Numbered from the stretch's first letter, positions 50,215 to 60,119 are shown. The stretch is DNA of 64,000 bases from Arenivirga flava (GCF_030161575.1 NZ_BSUL01000001.1:1178001-1242000), one strand, 5' to 3'. A program made the numbers and translations. Notes: generated from the sequence alone by a model not told the origin.

Positions 50215-50895
50215 TCAGCCGCCGCCGGCGCGGTAGCCGACCCCGCGCACAGTGGTGACGATGCGCGGGTTGTCCGGGTCGAGCTCGACCTTGGCGCGCA
50301 GCCGCTGCACGTGCACGTTCACGAGCCGGGTGTCGGCCTTGTAGTGGTAGCCCCACACCTGCTCGAGCAGCATCTCGCGGGTGAAGACCTGCTCGGGCTT
50401 CTCGGCGAGCGCCAGCAGCAGATCGAACTCGAGCGGCGTCAGGCCGATGATCGCGTCGCCGCGGCGGACCTCGTGGCCCGCGACATCGAGCACGAGGTCG
50501 CCCACCTCGATGCGGGTGACGCTCGAGCTGGCGGGGCGCAGCCGCGTGCGGATGCGCGCCACGAGCTCCTTCGGGTTGAACGGCTTGACCACGTAGTCGT
50601 CGGCGCCGCTCTCGAGGCCCCGCACCACGTCGGCGGTGTCGCCCTTGGCCGTGAGCATGATGACGGGGGTGCCGGACTCCGAGCGGATCGCCTCGCACAC
50701 CTGGATGCCGTCGAGACCCGGCAGCATCAGGTCGAGCAGCACCAGGTCGGGGACGACGGAGCGGAAGGCGTCGAGGGCGAGCGCTCCATCGGCGCAGAAG
50801 GACGGATCGAAGCCCTCGCCCCGCAGGACGATGCCGATCATCTCGGCGAGGGCGGGATCGTCGTCGACGACGAGGATGCGGGCGGTCTGGTTCAT
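50215..50895 (-). CDS. mtrA: Response regulator MtrA
   Basis: 226 residues, OmpR/PhoB class. Receiver domain with acidic pocket VVDDD at 9-13, phosphoacceptor Asp55 in LVLLDLMLPG and Lys in VVKPFNPKEL; winged HTH output domain (about 130-226) with VWGYHYKADTRLVNVHVQRLR. The ATG follows a TACAGT hexamer (50924-50929) by 28 bases. Heads mtrA-mtrB-lpqB. Confidence 0.96.
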   Translation of the reverse strand: MNQTARILVVDDDPALAEMIGIVLRGEGFDPSFCADGALALDAFRSVVPDLVLLDLMLPGLDGIQVCEAIRSESGTPVIMLTAKGDTADVVRGLESGADDYVVKPFNPKELVARIRTRLRPASSSVTRIEVGDLVLDVAGHEVRRGDAIIGLTPLEFDLLLALAEKPEQVFTREMLLEQVWGYHYKADTRLVNVHVQRLRAKVELDPDNPRIVTTVRGVGYRAGGG

Positions 50896-51015
50896 GGGAT
50901 CCGTTTCGAGTCCGGTGCCGATCACTGTAGTCGAGCGCTCGCAGGCGGTGCGCAGACCCCGCCGGCCCCGCTGTGACAGCATGGTGGCACCGACGAGGCG
51001 AGGGGGAGGCGCAGG

Positions 51016-52164
51016 GTGAGCGATCCGACGCAGTGGCAGGCGCCGTCGGGCGCCGGATGGGCGCCCCCGTCCGCACCGGCTGGATGGGCGCCTCCGCAGG
51101 AGCCGTCCCTCCCGCCGCGGCCGGGGCCCGCGGGGAGCGGATGGACGCCGCCGCCGAAGCCGGGACTGATCCCTCTGCGTCCGCTCGACTTCGGCACGCT
51201 GCTCGGTGCCTCGTTCCAGGTGCTGCGCCGCAATCCGAAGCCGATGTTCGGCTTCACCGTGCTGCTGACCGGCCTGACCACGCTGATCGGCCTCGCCGTG
51301 ACCGGCACCGTCGCCTTCTTCGCCATCGGCCGCATCGACGCCGCGACGGCCGAGGACGTCGATCTCGTCACGGCCGGCTCGATCGGCTCCATCATCGTCG
51401 CCGCGCTCGTGCCGATGGTGCTCTCGATGCTCGCCTTCGCGGTGCTGCAGGGCATCGTGACCCTCGAGGTCGCCCGCGGGTCGCTGGGCGAGCGCAATCG
51501 CCTGCCCCAGCTGTGGCGCCTTGCGAAGGGCCGTGTCGGCGCCCTGATCGGGTGGAGCGCGCTCGTGCTCGCCGTCGGCGTGCTCGGCCTGGTCGCCGTC
51601 GCGGGCGTCATCGCCCTGGGCGCGGCGCTGGGCGGGGCGGTCGGCGCCGCCGTCGGGATCGCGATCGCCGTGGTGCTCGGGCTCGGCATGGTGGTGCTCG
51701 CCGCGTGGCTCGGCACGAAGCTGAGCTTCGTGCCGAGCGCCCTGGTACTGGAGCGTCGTACCCTGCGCGAGGCCCTGCACCGCTCCTGGTCGCTCACCGC
51801 CGGAGCGTTCTGGCGGATCCTGGGCATCCAGCTGCTGGTCTCGTTCATCGTGCAGACCGCGGTCTCGATCGTCACGACGCCCCTGTCGTTCATCGTCGGG
51901 ATGGCCTCGGCCCTGATCGCGCCGAACGGCGAACTGGGGCCGGGCGCCGCGATCGCCATCGGCGCCTACGTGCTGACCATCGTGCTCACGATCATCGCCT
52001 CCTCCGTCGGCTACGTGATGCAGTGCTCGGTCGTGGCGCTGCTGTACCTCGACCGGCGCATGCGCACCGAGGGCCTCGACCTGGTGCTGCAGCGCACCGT
52101 GGACGCGCGCGCCGCCGGGCGCGAGGCGGAGGACCCATTCATGCCCGAGGTCCGGCGGTCCTGA
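51016..52164 (+). CDS. Membrane protein with GPDPase-type membrane domain
   Basis: 382 residues from GTG. A proline/tryptophan-rich N-terminal 50 residues with three GWxPP repeats is followed by about six transmembrane segments resembling the membrane domain of glycerophosphoryl diester phosphodiesterases; the catalytic phosphodiesterase domain is absent. Divergent from mtrA. First gene of a plus-strand set leading to MoxR; four bases before the DUF4129 gene. Confidence 0.75.
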   Translation: MSDPTQWQAPSGAGWAPPSAPAGWAPPQEPSLPPRPGPAGSGWTPPPKPGLIPLRPLDFGTLLGASFQVLRRNPKPMFGFTVLLTGLTTLIGLAVTGTVAFFAIGRIDAATAEDVDLVTAGSIGSIIVAALVPMVLSMLAFAVLQGIVTLEVARGSLGERNRLPQLWRLAKGRVGALIGWSALVLAVGVLGLVAVAGVIALGAALGGAVGAAVGIAIAVVLGLGMVVLAAWLGTKLSFVPSALVLERRTLREALHRSWSLTAGAFWRILGIQLLVSFIVQTAVSIVTTPLSFIVGMASALIAPNGELGPGAAIAIGAYVLTIVLTIIASSVGYVMQCSVVALLYLDRRMRTEGLDLVLQRTVDARAAGREAEDPFMPEVRRS

Positions 52165-52168
52165 CCGG

Positions 52169-52783
52169 GTGAGCACCGTTCTCCAGCCTTCGGCCGACGA
52201 GGCCCGCCGACTCCTGCGCGAGGAGCTGTCGCAGCGCGTCTACCGCGAGGCCGAGCCCAACTGGTTCGATCGTGTCGTCTCCGGCTTCCTGGAGTGGCTG
52301 GCGTCGCTGGCCGTCGGCGACGGCGCCGCGCCGGCGGCCCTGCTCACGATCCTGCTCGTCGTGGTGGCCGGCGCCGTCATCGCCGCCCTCGTGATCTTCG
52401 GTCTCCCGCGCCTGCGACGGCGGCGCACCCCACCCGCTCCGCTCTTCGGCGACGATGACGACCGCACCGCCGCCGAGCTGCGCGCCGCCGCATCAGCCGC
52501 CGCCGCCCGCGGAGACTTCACCGCCGCCGTGCTCGACGGATTCCGCGCCCTCGCACGCGGGCTCGACGAGCGCGGTCTGCTGCTCGTCAGCCCGGGCACC
52601 ACCGCCCACGCGGTGGCTGCGGGCGCAGCGCTGGTGCGACCCGAGGCGACGGACGATCTCGAGCACGCCGCCGGCGACTTCGACCGGGCGCGCTACCTCG
52701 GGCTCGGCGCCGACGAGGCCGCCTGGTCGCGGGTGAGCCGGCTGGACGAGCGGATGCGCGCGACGGCCGGGAGCACCGCGTGA
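52169..52783 (+). CDS. DUF4129-domain membrane protein
   Basis: 204 residues with one central transmembrane helix (LLTILLVVVAGAVIAALVIFG). The soluble C-terminal DUF4129 part includes ARGDFTAAVLDGFRALARGL and LEHAAGDFDRARYLG. DUF4129 proteins accompany MoxR/DUF58 systems and may be linked to transglutaminase-like machinery. Stop overlaps the next GTG (GTGA). Confidence 0.82.
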   Translation: MSTVLQPSADEARRLLREELSQRVYREAEPNWFDRVVSGFLEWLASLAVGDGAAPAALLTILLVVVAGAVIAALVIFGLPRLRRRRTPPAPLFGDDDDRTAAELRAAASAAAARGDFTAAVLDGFRALARGLDERGLLLVSPGTTAHAVAAGAALVRPEATDDLEHAAGDFDRARYLGLGADEAAWSRVSRLDERMRATAGSTA

Positions 52784-53945
52784 GCGCGGCGACGCAGCAG
52801 CGGGTGCTCACGCCGACGGTACGGGACACCGCCCGCCGCGCCCGATTCTGGGTGGTCATCGCGATCGTGCTGCTCGCGTTCGGCGTCGTCGCCGCGGTCG
52901 GCTCCGGCACCGCCGCCCCGGGCGAGCCGTTCTCGGCCGAGAATCCGGCGCCGTCCGGCTCCAGGGCGCTCGCGCAGGTGCTCGGCGACGCCGGTGTCGA
53001 GGTCGTGACCGCGGACTCCTCGACGCGGCGCGGGCCGCGGTCGACGATCCCGCCGCGACGAGCATCCTGATCGCCGACCAGGGCTACCTCGACGCCGAGC
53101 AGCTCGCCGAGGCCGCGCGGCTCGCGGCGACCGCGATCGTGCTGGTGCCGCAACCGTCCGAGGTGCTCCCGGAGCTCGTGCCCGGCCTCGAGCAGGGCAC
53201 CCTCGGCGATGACGACGAGCTGACGGCCGCGTGCTCGGTGCCGGCGGCGGACCGCGCGGGCGCCATCCGCTCCTCAGGAACCGCCCTCGCCGCCGACCGC
53301 GGCACGGCGTGCTACCAGGGCGAGGACGGCGCCGGTCTGCTCCGCGTGGATCGCGACGGCGGCGCCCTGACGCTGCTCGGTGCGACCGACGTGCTCCGCA
53401 ACGACCGCGTCGACGAGTCCGGCAACGCGGCCCTCGCGCTCGGCCTGCTCGGCGAGCAGCCGCGGCTCGTCTGGTACCTGCCCTCCGTCGACGACGTCGA
53501 GGGCGCTGCGACGCTGGGCGAGCTCAGCCCGCCGTGGGTCGTGCCGTTCAGCCTCCTGGCGATCGGCACCGGCGTCGCCGCGGCGATCTGGCGCGGCCGG
53601 CGCTTCGGCCCGCTCGTCGTCGAACCGCTGCCGGTCACGGTGCGCGCGGGCGAGACCACCGAGGGCCGGGCGCGGATGTACGCCCGTGCCGACGCCCGCG
53701 GGCACGCGCTCGATCAGCTGAGGATGGGCGCCCTGCGCCGCATCGCGAGGGTGCTCGGGCTCGATCGGGCGGTCGGCTACGAGGCGGTCGTCGACCGCGC
53801 CGCGCAGGTGACCGGCCGTCCCGTCGAGGAGCTGCGCCGGCTGCTCGTCGACGAGCAGCCGGGTGGCGACGCCCGACTGGTCGAGATCGCGCAGGCCCTG
53901 CAGCACCTCGAACGGCAGGTCGAGCAGGCGCTCGGACGACCGTGA
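52780..53945 (+). CDS. DUF4350-domain membrane protein, frameshifted
   Basis: About 388 residues. An N-terminal helix (FWVVIAIVLLAFGVVAAVG), then an extracellular DUF4350 domain (NPAPSGSRALAQVLGDAGVEV) and a second helix near WVVPFSLLAIGTGVAAAIW, followed by a cytoplasmic tail. At about 53016-53021 one base seems lost (TCCTC for TCCCTC), so VVTADS joins LDAARAAVDDPA only after repair. Fourth type of gene in the MoxR cluster. Confidence 0.78.
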
Positions 53946-53982
53946 GCCAGGACCGATGGACGATCACAGGAGAATGGATGCG

Positions 53983-55023
53983 ATGAGCGAGCAGCACACA
54001 CCCACGCCCCCGCCCAGCACGCCGCCGGTGCCCGGCGCTCCCCCGGCGCCGCCGGCACGCCCCGCGGACGACGACGCCGCGCTGCGCGAGGATCTGCACC
54101 GGGTGCGCGCGGAGGTCGGCAAGGCGGTGGTCGGTCAGGACGGCGCCGTCACCGGTCTGCTCGTCGCGCTGCTCGCCGGAGGCCACGTGCTGCTCGAGGG
54201 CGTCCCCGGCGTCGCGAAGACGCTGCTCGTGCGCTCGCTGAGCCACGCCCTGCGTCTGGAGACCACCCGCGTGCAGTTCACGCCGGACCTCATGCCCGGC
54301 GACGTCACGGGCTCGCTCGTCTACGACGCGGGCACGAGCGGATTCGCCTTCCGCGAGGGTCCGGTCTTCACGAACCTGCTGCTGGCAGACGAGATCAACC
54401 GCACGCCCCCGAAGACCCAGTCCGCGTTGCTCGAGGCCATGGAAGAGCGGCAGGTGAGCGTCGACGGCGTCAGCCGTCCGCTGCCCGATCCGTTCCTCGT
54501 CGCGGCGACGCAGAACCCGGTCGAGTACGAGGGCACCTACACGCTGCCCGAGGCGCAGCTCGACCGCTTCCTGCTCAAGCTGGTGCTCGATCTGCCGGAG
54601 CGCGACGCCGAGATCGAGGTGCTGCGCCGCCATGCCGCCGGATTCAGCCCGCGCCGACTCGAGGACGCCGGGCTGCGGCCCGTGCTCGACGCGGAGCGGC
54701 TGGCTCGCGCACGTGCCGCTGCGGCCCGGGTCGGCGCGAGCGACGACGTCATCGCGTACGCGGTCGATCTCGCACGGGCGACCCGTGCCGCGCCGAGCGT
54801 GCGGGTCGGCGTCAGCCCCCGCGGCACGACGGCCCTTCTCGCGGCGTCCAAGGCCTGGGCCTGGCTGCTCGGCGCGCAGGGCCTCACCCCCGACCACATC
54901 CAGACCATGGCGCTGCCCGTGCTGCGCCACCGCCTGCAGCTGCGGCCCGAGGCCGAGCTGGAGGGCGTGACGGCGGATGCGGTGCTGCGGTCGGTGCTGC
55001 AGCAGGTGCAGGTGCCGATCTAG
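53983..55023 (+). CDS. MoxR-family AAA+ ATPase
   Basis: 346 residues from the ATG at 53983; an in-frame ATG at 53974 lies too close to CAGGAGA. A proline-rich first 30 residues precede the AAA+ module: Walker A EGVPGVAKT, Walker B LLLADEINRTPPKTQ, sensor AATQNPVEYEGTYTLPEAQLDRF. MoxR ATPases act as chaperones with VWA/DUF58 partners; the DUF58 gene follows after three bases. Confidence 0.92.
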   Translation: MSEQHTPTPPPSTPPVPGAPPAPPARPADDDAALREDLHRVRAEVGKAVVGQDGAVTGLLVALLAGGHVLLEGVPGVAKTLLVRSLSHALRLETTRVQFTPDLMPGDVTGSLVYDAGTSGFAFREGPVFTNLLLADEINRTPPKTQSALLEAMEERQVSVDGVSRPLPDPFLVAATQNPVEYEGTYTLPEAQLDRFLLKLVLDLPERDAEIEVLRRHAAGFSPRRLEDAGLRPVLDAERLARARAAAARVGASDDVIAYAVDLARATRAAPSVRVGVSPRGTTALLAASKAWAWLLGAQGLTPDHIQTMALPVLRHRLQLRPEAELEGVTADAVLRSVLQQVQVPI

Positions 55024-55026
55024 GCC

Positions 55027-56328
55027 ATGGTCCTCTCGGGATGGTTCGTGCTGCTGCTCGCGGCCGGGGCGGTGCCCCTGGTGCTGAGCGGCGAGCCGCT
55101 CGTGCTCGCGGCATGGGTGCTCCTGCTGCTCGCGGCGACCGGCGTCGACCTCGCGTTGGCCGCCTCGCCGCGATCGGTGCGGGTGCTGCGCGACGGCGCG
55201 GCCCGCACCCGGCTCGGCGAGGCCGTCGAGCACGAGCTGACGCTGGTGAACGAGGGCGGCCGCACCCTGCGCGCGATCGTGCGCGACGGGTGGCAGCCGA
55301 CCGTGCGCGCCACCCCCTCCCGTCAGCGCGTCGTCGTGCCCGCTGGGGAGCGCCGGCGCATCCGCGAGCGGCTGCGGCCGATCCGCCGAGGCGTGCGGCG
55401 CAGCGAGCACGTCACCGTGCGGAGCATCGGGCCGCTGCGGCTCGCCGCGCGGCAGGCCACCATCGGCGCCGAGGGGTCGATCACGGTGCTGCCGCCGTTC
55501 CACAGCCAACGGCACCTGCCCTCGCGGCTCGCCCGCCTGCGCGAGCTGGAGGGCCGCACGAGCGTGATGGTGCGCGGTCAGGGCACCGAGTTCGACTCGC
55601 TGCGCGAGTACGTGCGGGGTGACGACGTGCGATCGATCGACTGGCGGGCCACCGCGCGCACCGCAGCCCCCGACGATCTCATGGTGCGCACGTGGCGCCC
55701 CGAACGCGACCGCCGGGTCGTGGTGGTCGTCGACACCGGGCGCAACGCGGCCGCCCGCATCGGCGACGAGACCCGGCTCGACACGGCCTTCGAGGCCTCA
55801 CTGCTGCTCGCCGCCCTCGCCGATCGGGCGGGCGACCGCTTCGACCTCCTGCTCTTCGACCGCCGGATGCGCGGACGCGTGCACGGCGTCACCGGCGCCG
55901 AGCTGCTGCCGCGGCTCGTCGGCACGATGGCCGACGTCGAACCCGAACTGCTCGAGACGGACTGGAGCAGCGTGCCGGCCCTCGTACGGGCCGCGAGCAC
56001 GCAGCGCTCGCTCGTCGTGCTGCTCACCACCGCCGAGTCGGTCGCCGGTGCGCGCGGACTGCTCGCCGTGCTGCCGCAGCTCTGCGCGAAGCACCTCGTC
56101 GTCGTCGCGACGGTGCGCGATCCGGAGGTCGATCGGATGCGCCGCGAACGCGACGACCGCTCCTCCGTCTACCGCGCCGCCGCCGCCGAGCGCGCGCTGC
56201 TCGAACAGGACCGCTTCGCCGACGCGATCGGCCGGCTCGGCGGAACCCTGCTCACCGCCGCGCCGCAGGAGCTGCCGCCGGCGCTCGCCGACCACTACCT
56301 CGCGCTCAAGGCTGCCGGGCGGCTCTGA
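55027..56328 (+). CDS. DUF58-domain protein, VWA-like
   Basis: 433 residues. Two hydrophobic segments at the N-terminus anchor it; the DUF58 signature GTEFDSLREYVRGDDVRSIDWRATA-region starts near residue 180, and a VWA-like fold with VVVVDTGRN follows. Expected partner of the MoxR ATPase. Last gene of the plus-strand set; a palindromic repeat lies 80 bases downstream. Confidence 0.9.
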   Translation: MVLSGWFVLLLAAGAVPLVLSGEPLVLAAWVLLLLAATGVDLALAASPRSVRVLRDGAARTRLGEAVEHELTLVNEGGRTLRAIVRDGWQPTVRATPSRQRVVVPAGERRRIRERLRPIRRGVRRSEHVTVRSIGPLRLAARQATIGAEGSITVLPPFHSQRHLPSRLARLRELEGRTSVMVRGQGTEFDSLREYVRGDDVRSIDWRATARTAAPDDLMVRTWRPERDRRVVVVVDTGRNAAARIGDETRLDTAFEASLLLAALADRAGDRFDLLLFDRRMRGRVHGVTGAELLPRLVGTMADVEPELLETDWSSVPALVRAASTQRSLVVLLTTAESVAGARGLLAVLPQLCAKHLVVVATVRDPEVDRMRRERDDRSSVYRAAAAERALLEQDRFADAIGRLGGTLLTAAPQELPPALADHYLALKAAGRL

Positions 56329-56408
56329 GCCGTGCGCATCCGCCCGCATCCGCTCGCGTGCGCTCACCTGCGCGCATCGCCCAGCCACGTGCATTCGCTC
56401 GTCGGAAA

Positions 56409-56479
56409 CTCAGGACGCGCGGGGCGACACGCCGACCCGCGCCCTGCTGCTGCCGGCGTGTCGCCCGTTCGCTCCTGAG
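56409..56479. repeat. Composite inverted repeat, second copy of a palindromic family
   Basis: Outer arms CTCAGGA (56409-56415) and TCCTGAG (56473-56479); inner arms GGGCGACACGCCG and CGGCGTGTCGCCC (13 bases, perfect, 56422-56434 and 56454-56466); central loop 19 bases. It shares the inner CGACACGCCG core and the outer-box/spacer/inner-box design of the element at 9245-9323, but has a different outer box. It fills the gap between the convergent DUF58 and SpoIIM genes. Confidence 0.75.
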
Positions 56480-56556
56480 CTCCGATGGCCTCGAGACGCG
56501 GAGGGGCGGCGTGCGCAGTGCGCAGCGCGAACCGCGGGGCCGGATGCGCGGACCGG

Positions 56557-57552
56557 TCAGCCGGCGACGAGGCGCCGCGCGCCGGCCTCGAACTCGTCGA
56601 GGTCGCCCGTCTCGCCGGCGAGGGCGGCGCGACGACCGAGCACCCACTGGTAGGCGAGGACCGCGCCGAGGGCGACCGTGCCGATGCCGATCTTGATCGG
56701 CCACGGCCAATCCTGGCGCGTCACGAAGCCCTCGACGACCCCGGAGAGCAGCAGCATGAGGATGAGGCCGACCACGAGTGCGAAGAGCGCCCGGCCGTCC
56801 TGTGCGAGCGCCTCGCCGCGGGAGCGCGCGCCCGGCGCCACCCAGGCCCAGAAGATCATGAGGCCGCCCGCCGCAGCGACGAAGATCGCGTAGAGCTCGA
56901 GCTGGCCGTGCGGCGCGATGAAGAGGAAGAAGAGGTCGAGCCGGTCGTGCTCGGCCATGACGGCGCCGGTGAGCCCGAGGTTCATGGCGTTCTGCAGGAT
57001 CACGTACGGCACCCAGAGTCCGGTGATGCCGAAGGCGACGCACTGGGCGGCGATCCAGGCGTTGTTGGTCCACACCTGCCCCGTGAAGGCGCTCGGCGAG
57101 TACTCGGAGTAGTAGCCGACGAACTCCTCCTCGGCGAGCTGGCGCCGCATCTCCTCGTCGCCGAGGTTCGCGAGCACCTGCGGCTCGCTCATGGCCCAGA
57201 GGCCGTAGGCCAGGCCGATGAGCATCGTGGCCGCGGTCACGGCCAGCGAGGTCCAGCGCACCCGGTAGAGGGCGGCCGGCAGCTGAGCGACGAAGAACGC
57301 GGGCAGCTGCTCGAGCACGTTGCGGGGAGTGCTCGTGAAGCGCAGCCGGGCACGCGCCAGCGACAGGGACAGACGGGCGGCATGGGGGCTCTCACCCGAC
57401 GTGCTCGTCATCGCGGCGAGCTGCCCCGAACCGGCCCGGTAGGCGTCGAGCAGCGCATCCGCCTCGGGTCCGGAGGGGCGCCGCGTCCGCGCGAGGCGGT
57501 CGAGGCGGTCCCACTCCTCCGAGTGGTCTGCTGCGTAGGCGTCGAGGTCCAT
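56557..57552 (-). CDS. Stage II sporulation protein M-family membrane protein
   Basis: 331 residues. A soluble N-terminal 110 residues (AYAADHSEEWDRLDRLAR) precedes six or so transmembrane helices; FVAQLPAALYRVRWTS and NNAWIAAQCVAFGITGLW are SpoIIM-family features. In this non-sporulating type of actinobacterium the gene belongs to the MoxR-DUF58-SpoIIM-RDD set also found in mycobacteria (Rv3692-Rv3695). TAGGAT eight bases before the ATG suggests leaderless expression; the divergent RDD gene starts only 17 bases away. Confidence 0.88.
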   Translation of the reverse strand: MDLDAYAADHSEEWDRLDRLARTRRPSGPEADALLDAYRAGSGQLAAMTSTSGESPHAARLSLSLARARLRFTSTPRNVLEQLPAFFVAQLPAALYRVRWTSLAVTAATMLIGLAYGLWAMSEPQVLANLGDEEMRRQLAEEEFVGYYSEYSPSAFTGQVWTNNAWIAAQCVAFGITGLWVPYVILQNAMNLGLTGAVMAEHDRLDLFFLFIAPHGQLELYAIFVAAAGGLMIFWAWVAPGARSRGEALAQDGRALFALVVGLILMLLLSGVVEGFVTRQDWPWPIKIGIGTVALGAVLAYQWVLGRRAALAGETGDLDEFEAGARRLVAG

Positions 57553-57556
57553 CTGC

Positions 57557-57562
57557 TTGAAT
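57557..57562 (+). promoter_or_regulatory. -10 element, leaderless start of the RDD gene
   Basis: TTGAAT, seven bases before the ATG at 57570. Overlaps the opposing -10 on the minus strand. Confidence 0.3.
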
Positions 57563-57566
57563 CCTA
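57561..57566 (-). promoter_or_regulatory. -10 element, leaderless start of the SpoIIM-type gene
   Basis: TAGGAT on the minus strand, eight bases before the ATG at 57552. Confidence 0.45.
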
Positions 57567-57569
57567 GAC

Positions 57570-58400
57570 ATGACGAGCCCGGTGGCGACCGAGACGCAGC
57601 AGATCACCGGCGAAGGGGTCGTGCTCGACGTGAGGGCCACACCGTTCGTGCTCCGGGTCGCCGGCACGATCATCGATCTGCTGCTGAGCGTCGCGGCCTT
57701 CCTGGCGATCATGCTCGTCGCGAGCTCGCCGCTGTTCGCGCCCTTCCTGGACGGCGCCGCGGTCGCGATCATCTCGATCTCGGCGCTCGTGCTCTGCTTC
57801 GTCGTGCTGCCGACCGCCGTGGAGACCGCGACGAGCGGCAGGTCGCTCGGCCGCCTCGCCGTCGGCGCCCGCATCGTGCGGCTCGACGGAGGCGGCATCG
57901 GGTTCCGCCACGCCTTCATCCGCTCACTGCTCGGCGTGCTCGAACTGCTCATGACCTTCGGCGGCCTCGCGGCGGCCGTCGGCCTGCTGACCGCGCGATC
58001 GCAGCGCCTCGGCGATCTGATCGCGGGCACCTACAGCCGTCACGAGCGGATGAAGGCCCCCATCGCGGCCGTGTTCGGTCTGCCCCCGGGCATGGAGGCC
58101 TGGGCCGCCACCGCCGACGTCGCCCGCATGCCGGCCGCGCTCGGCAACCGCATCGCGCAGTTCCTGCGGCAGGCCCAGGAGCTCACGCCCGCCGCCCGCA
58201 CGGCTCGCGCCGCGGAGCTCGCCGCGGAGGCGTCGCCCTACGTGGCGCCGCTGCCGCAGGTGCCCGCCGAGCTCATGCTCGCCGGGGTCGCCGTGGTCCG
58301 CCGCGACCGCGAGTTCGCGGCCCTGCGGTCGCAGCGCGCGGCGCAGGAGCGGTTGGACGGTCTGGTCGCCGTGCCGCCGCACCGCTTCCCGCGGCGCTGA
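57570..58400 (+). CDS. RDD-family membrane protein
   Basis: 276 residues. The RDD domain lies at about residues 20-145: an Arg in ATPFVLRVAGTIIDLLL, paired acidic residues, and GRSLGRLAVGARIVRLDG. A soluble C-terminal 120 residues follows. Divergent from the SpoIIM gene by 17 bases and part of the same functional set. Function unproven; some RDD proteins act in transport. Confidence 0.88.
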   Translation: MTSPVATETQQITGEGVVLDVRATPFVLRVAGTIIDLLLSVAAFLAIMLVASSPLFAPFLDGAAVAIISISALVLCFVVLPTAVETATSGRSLGRLAVGARIVRLDGGGIGFRHAFIRSLLGVLELLMTFGGLAAAVGLLTARSQRLGDLIAGTYSRHERMKAPIAAVFGLPPGMEAWAATADVARMPAALGNRIAQFLRQAQELTPAARTARAAELAAEASPYVAPLPQVPAELMLAGVAVVRRDREFAALRSQRAAQERLDGLVAVPPHRFPRR

Positions 58401-58413
58401 ACCGCTCGGACCG

Positions 58414-59828
58414 TCAGGCGCGGATGAGCTCCAGCACCCGGTCGCGGATGCGGATCATCGTCTCGGCGTCACCGGCCTCGGCGTTCAGCCGCAGCAGCGG
58501 TTCGGTGTTCGAGGGACGCACGTTGAACCACCAGAACGGCTCGTCGCCGGCCACGGTGCCGCGCACCGTGAGGCCGTCGAGCTCGTCGAACTCGGCCTCG
58601 CCCGTGAACGACTCGACGATGCGCGTGTACGCGGCCGACACATCCGTCACCGTCGAGTTGATCTCGCCGGAGAGCGCGTAGGGGTCGAAGCGCTCGGCCA
58701 GCTGCGAGAGCGGGTGCTCCTGGTGCCCGAACTCGGCCAGCACGTGCATCGCGGCGAGCATGCCGTTGTCGGCGCCCCAGAAGTCGCGGAAGTAGTAGTG
58801 CGCCGAGTGCTCGCCGCCGAAGACGGCGCCGGTCGCGGCCATCTGGTCCTTGATGTACGAGTGGCCGACCCGCGAGCGCAGCGGCGTCGCGCCGGCGCCC
58901 GCGATCGTCTGCGGTACCACCTGCGAAGTGATGAGGTTGTGGATCACGATGATCTCGTCCTCCGGGTCGGTCGCCCGCACGCGCTCGATCTCTCGCAGGG
59001 CCACGATCGCGGCGACGGCCGAGGCCGTGACCGGCTCGCCGCGCTCGTCGACGACGAAGCACCGGTCGGCGTCGCCGTCGAAGGCGAGGCCGAGGTCGGC
59101 GCCGTGCTCGACGACCGCCTTCTGCAGATCGACGATGTTCGCGGGGTCGAGGGGTTCGCCTCGTGGTTCGGGAAGGTGCCGTCGAGCTCGAAGTAGAGCG
59201 GGATGACCTCGATCGGCAGCTTCGCGAGCCCGGCCGCCTCGCCGAGCACGGCCGGCACGGTGCGGCCGCCCATGCCGTTGCCCGCATCGACGACGACGCG
59301 GATGGGGCGGATGCCGGAGAGGTCGACGAGCTCGCGCAGGTAGGCGGCGTAGTCGCGCAGCACGTCCTGCTGCACGACCTCGCCGCGCTGCCCGACCGCG
59401 GGGATGCCGGCGTCGAGGAAGGCGATGGCCCGATCGCGGATCGCGCCCAGGCCGGTGTCGAGGCTGATGCCCTTCGCACCCACCCGGGAGAACTTGATCC
59501 CGTTGTACGTGGCCGGGTTGTGGCTCGCGGTGAACATCGCGGCCGGCGCGTCGAGCACGCCGGAGGCGAAGTAGGTCATGTCGGTGGAGCACAGGCCGAT
59601 CGAGACGACCTCGGCTCCACGAGCGGTGGCGCCGCGCGCGAAGGCCTCGGCGAACACGGGCGAGGAATCGCGCATGTCGTGGCCGACCACGACGCGGGCG
59701 CCTGCAGCTCCGATCTCATCGACGAAGCCGGCGGCCAGTGCCTCGACGACCTCCTCGGTCATCTGCGAGCCGACGAGCCCCCGCACGTCGTAGGCCTTGA
59801 TGAATGCGTGCAGATCCGGCTTCGTCAT
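58414..59828 (-). CDS. manB: Phosphomannomutase/phosphoglucomutase, frameshifted
   Basis: About 471 residues. Alpha-D-phosphohexomutase with the phosphoserine loop TASHNPATYNG, the metal loop FDGDADRC, the sugar loop GGEHSAHYYFRDFW and the phosphate loop RPSNTEPLLRL. Supplies mannose 1-phosphate for GDP-mannose and cell-envelope glycans. One C is missing from the run at 59151-59154; restoring it joins FPNHEAN to PLDPANIVDLQ. TAGCCT seven bases before the ATG suggests leaderless expression. Next to the DUF3499 gene as in mycobacteria. Confidence 0.92.
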
Positions 59829-59835
59829 GATCCTC

Positions 59836-59841
59836 AGGCTA
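59836..59841 (-). promoter_or_regulatory. -10 element, leaderless start of manB
   Basis: TAGCCT on the minus strand, seven bases before the ATG at 59828. Confidence 0.4.
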
Positions 59842-59907
59842 CTGCGCAGCGCGAGACGGCGGCGGCATCCCCTGGGGCGAGCCGTGCAGCGGATCGCGGA
59901 GCCGCGA

Positions 59908-60111
59908 TCAGCGCAGCCTCTCATGGCGCACGACGCGCCAGCCCTGCGGCGCGGAGAGCCGCTCCGCGTGCTGCGCGCACAGGTCGTAGCTGTGCGGCTC
60001 CGCGCGCCGGCTCAGCGGCCCCAGGACGGCCATGGAGTCGGCGTACACGTAGGTGAGCGTGGCGACCGCGTCGGCGGTGCACGCGACTCTGCTGCAGGGC
60101 CGTCCATCCAT
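59908..60111 (-). CDS. DUF3499-family small protein
   Basis: 67 residues. Cys6 and Cys11 (RPCSRVACT) and Cys45-x2-His48 (YDLCAQHAERL) suggest a small metal-binding fold. The ending GWRVVRHERL is typical of DUF3499, a conserved actinobacterial family beside manB and the zincin-like gene. TAGGCT eight bases before the ATG points to a leaderless mRNA. Function unknown. Confidence 0.85.
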   Translation of the reverse strand: MDGRPCSRVACTADAVATLTYVYADSMAVLGPLSRRAEPHSYDLCAQHAERLSAPQGWRVVRHERLR

Positions 60112-60119
60112 CGCCGTCC

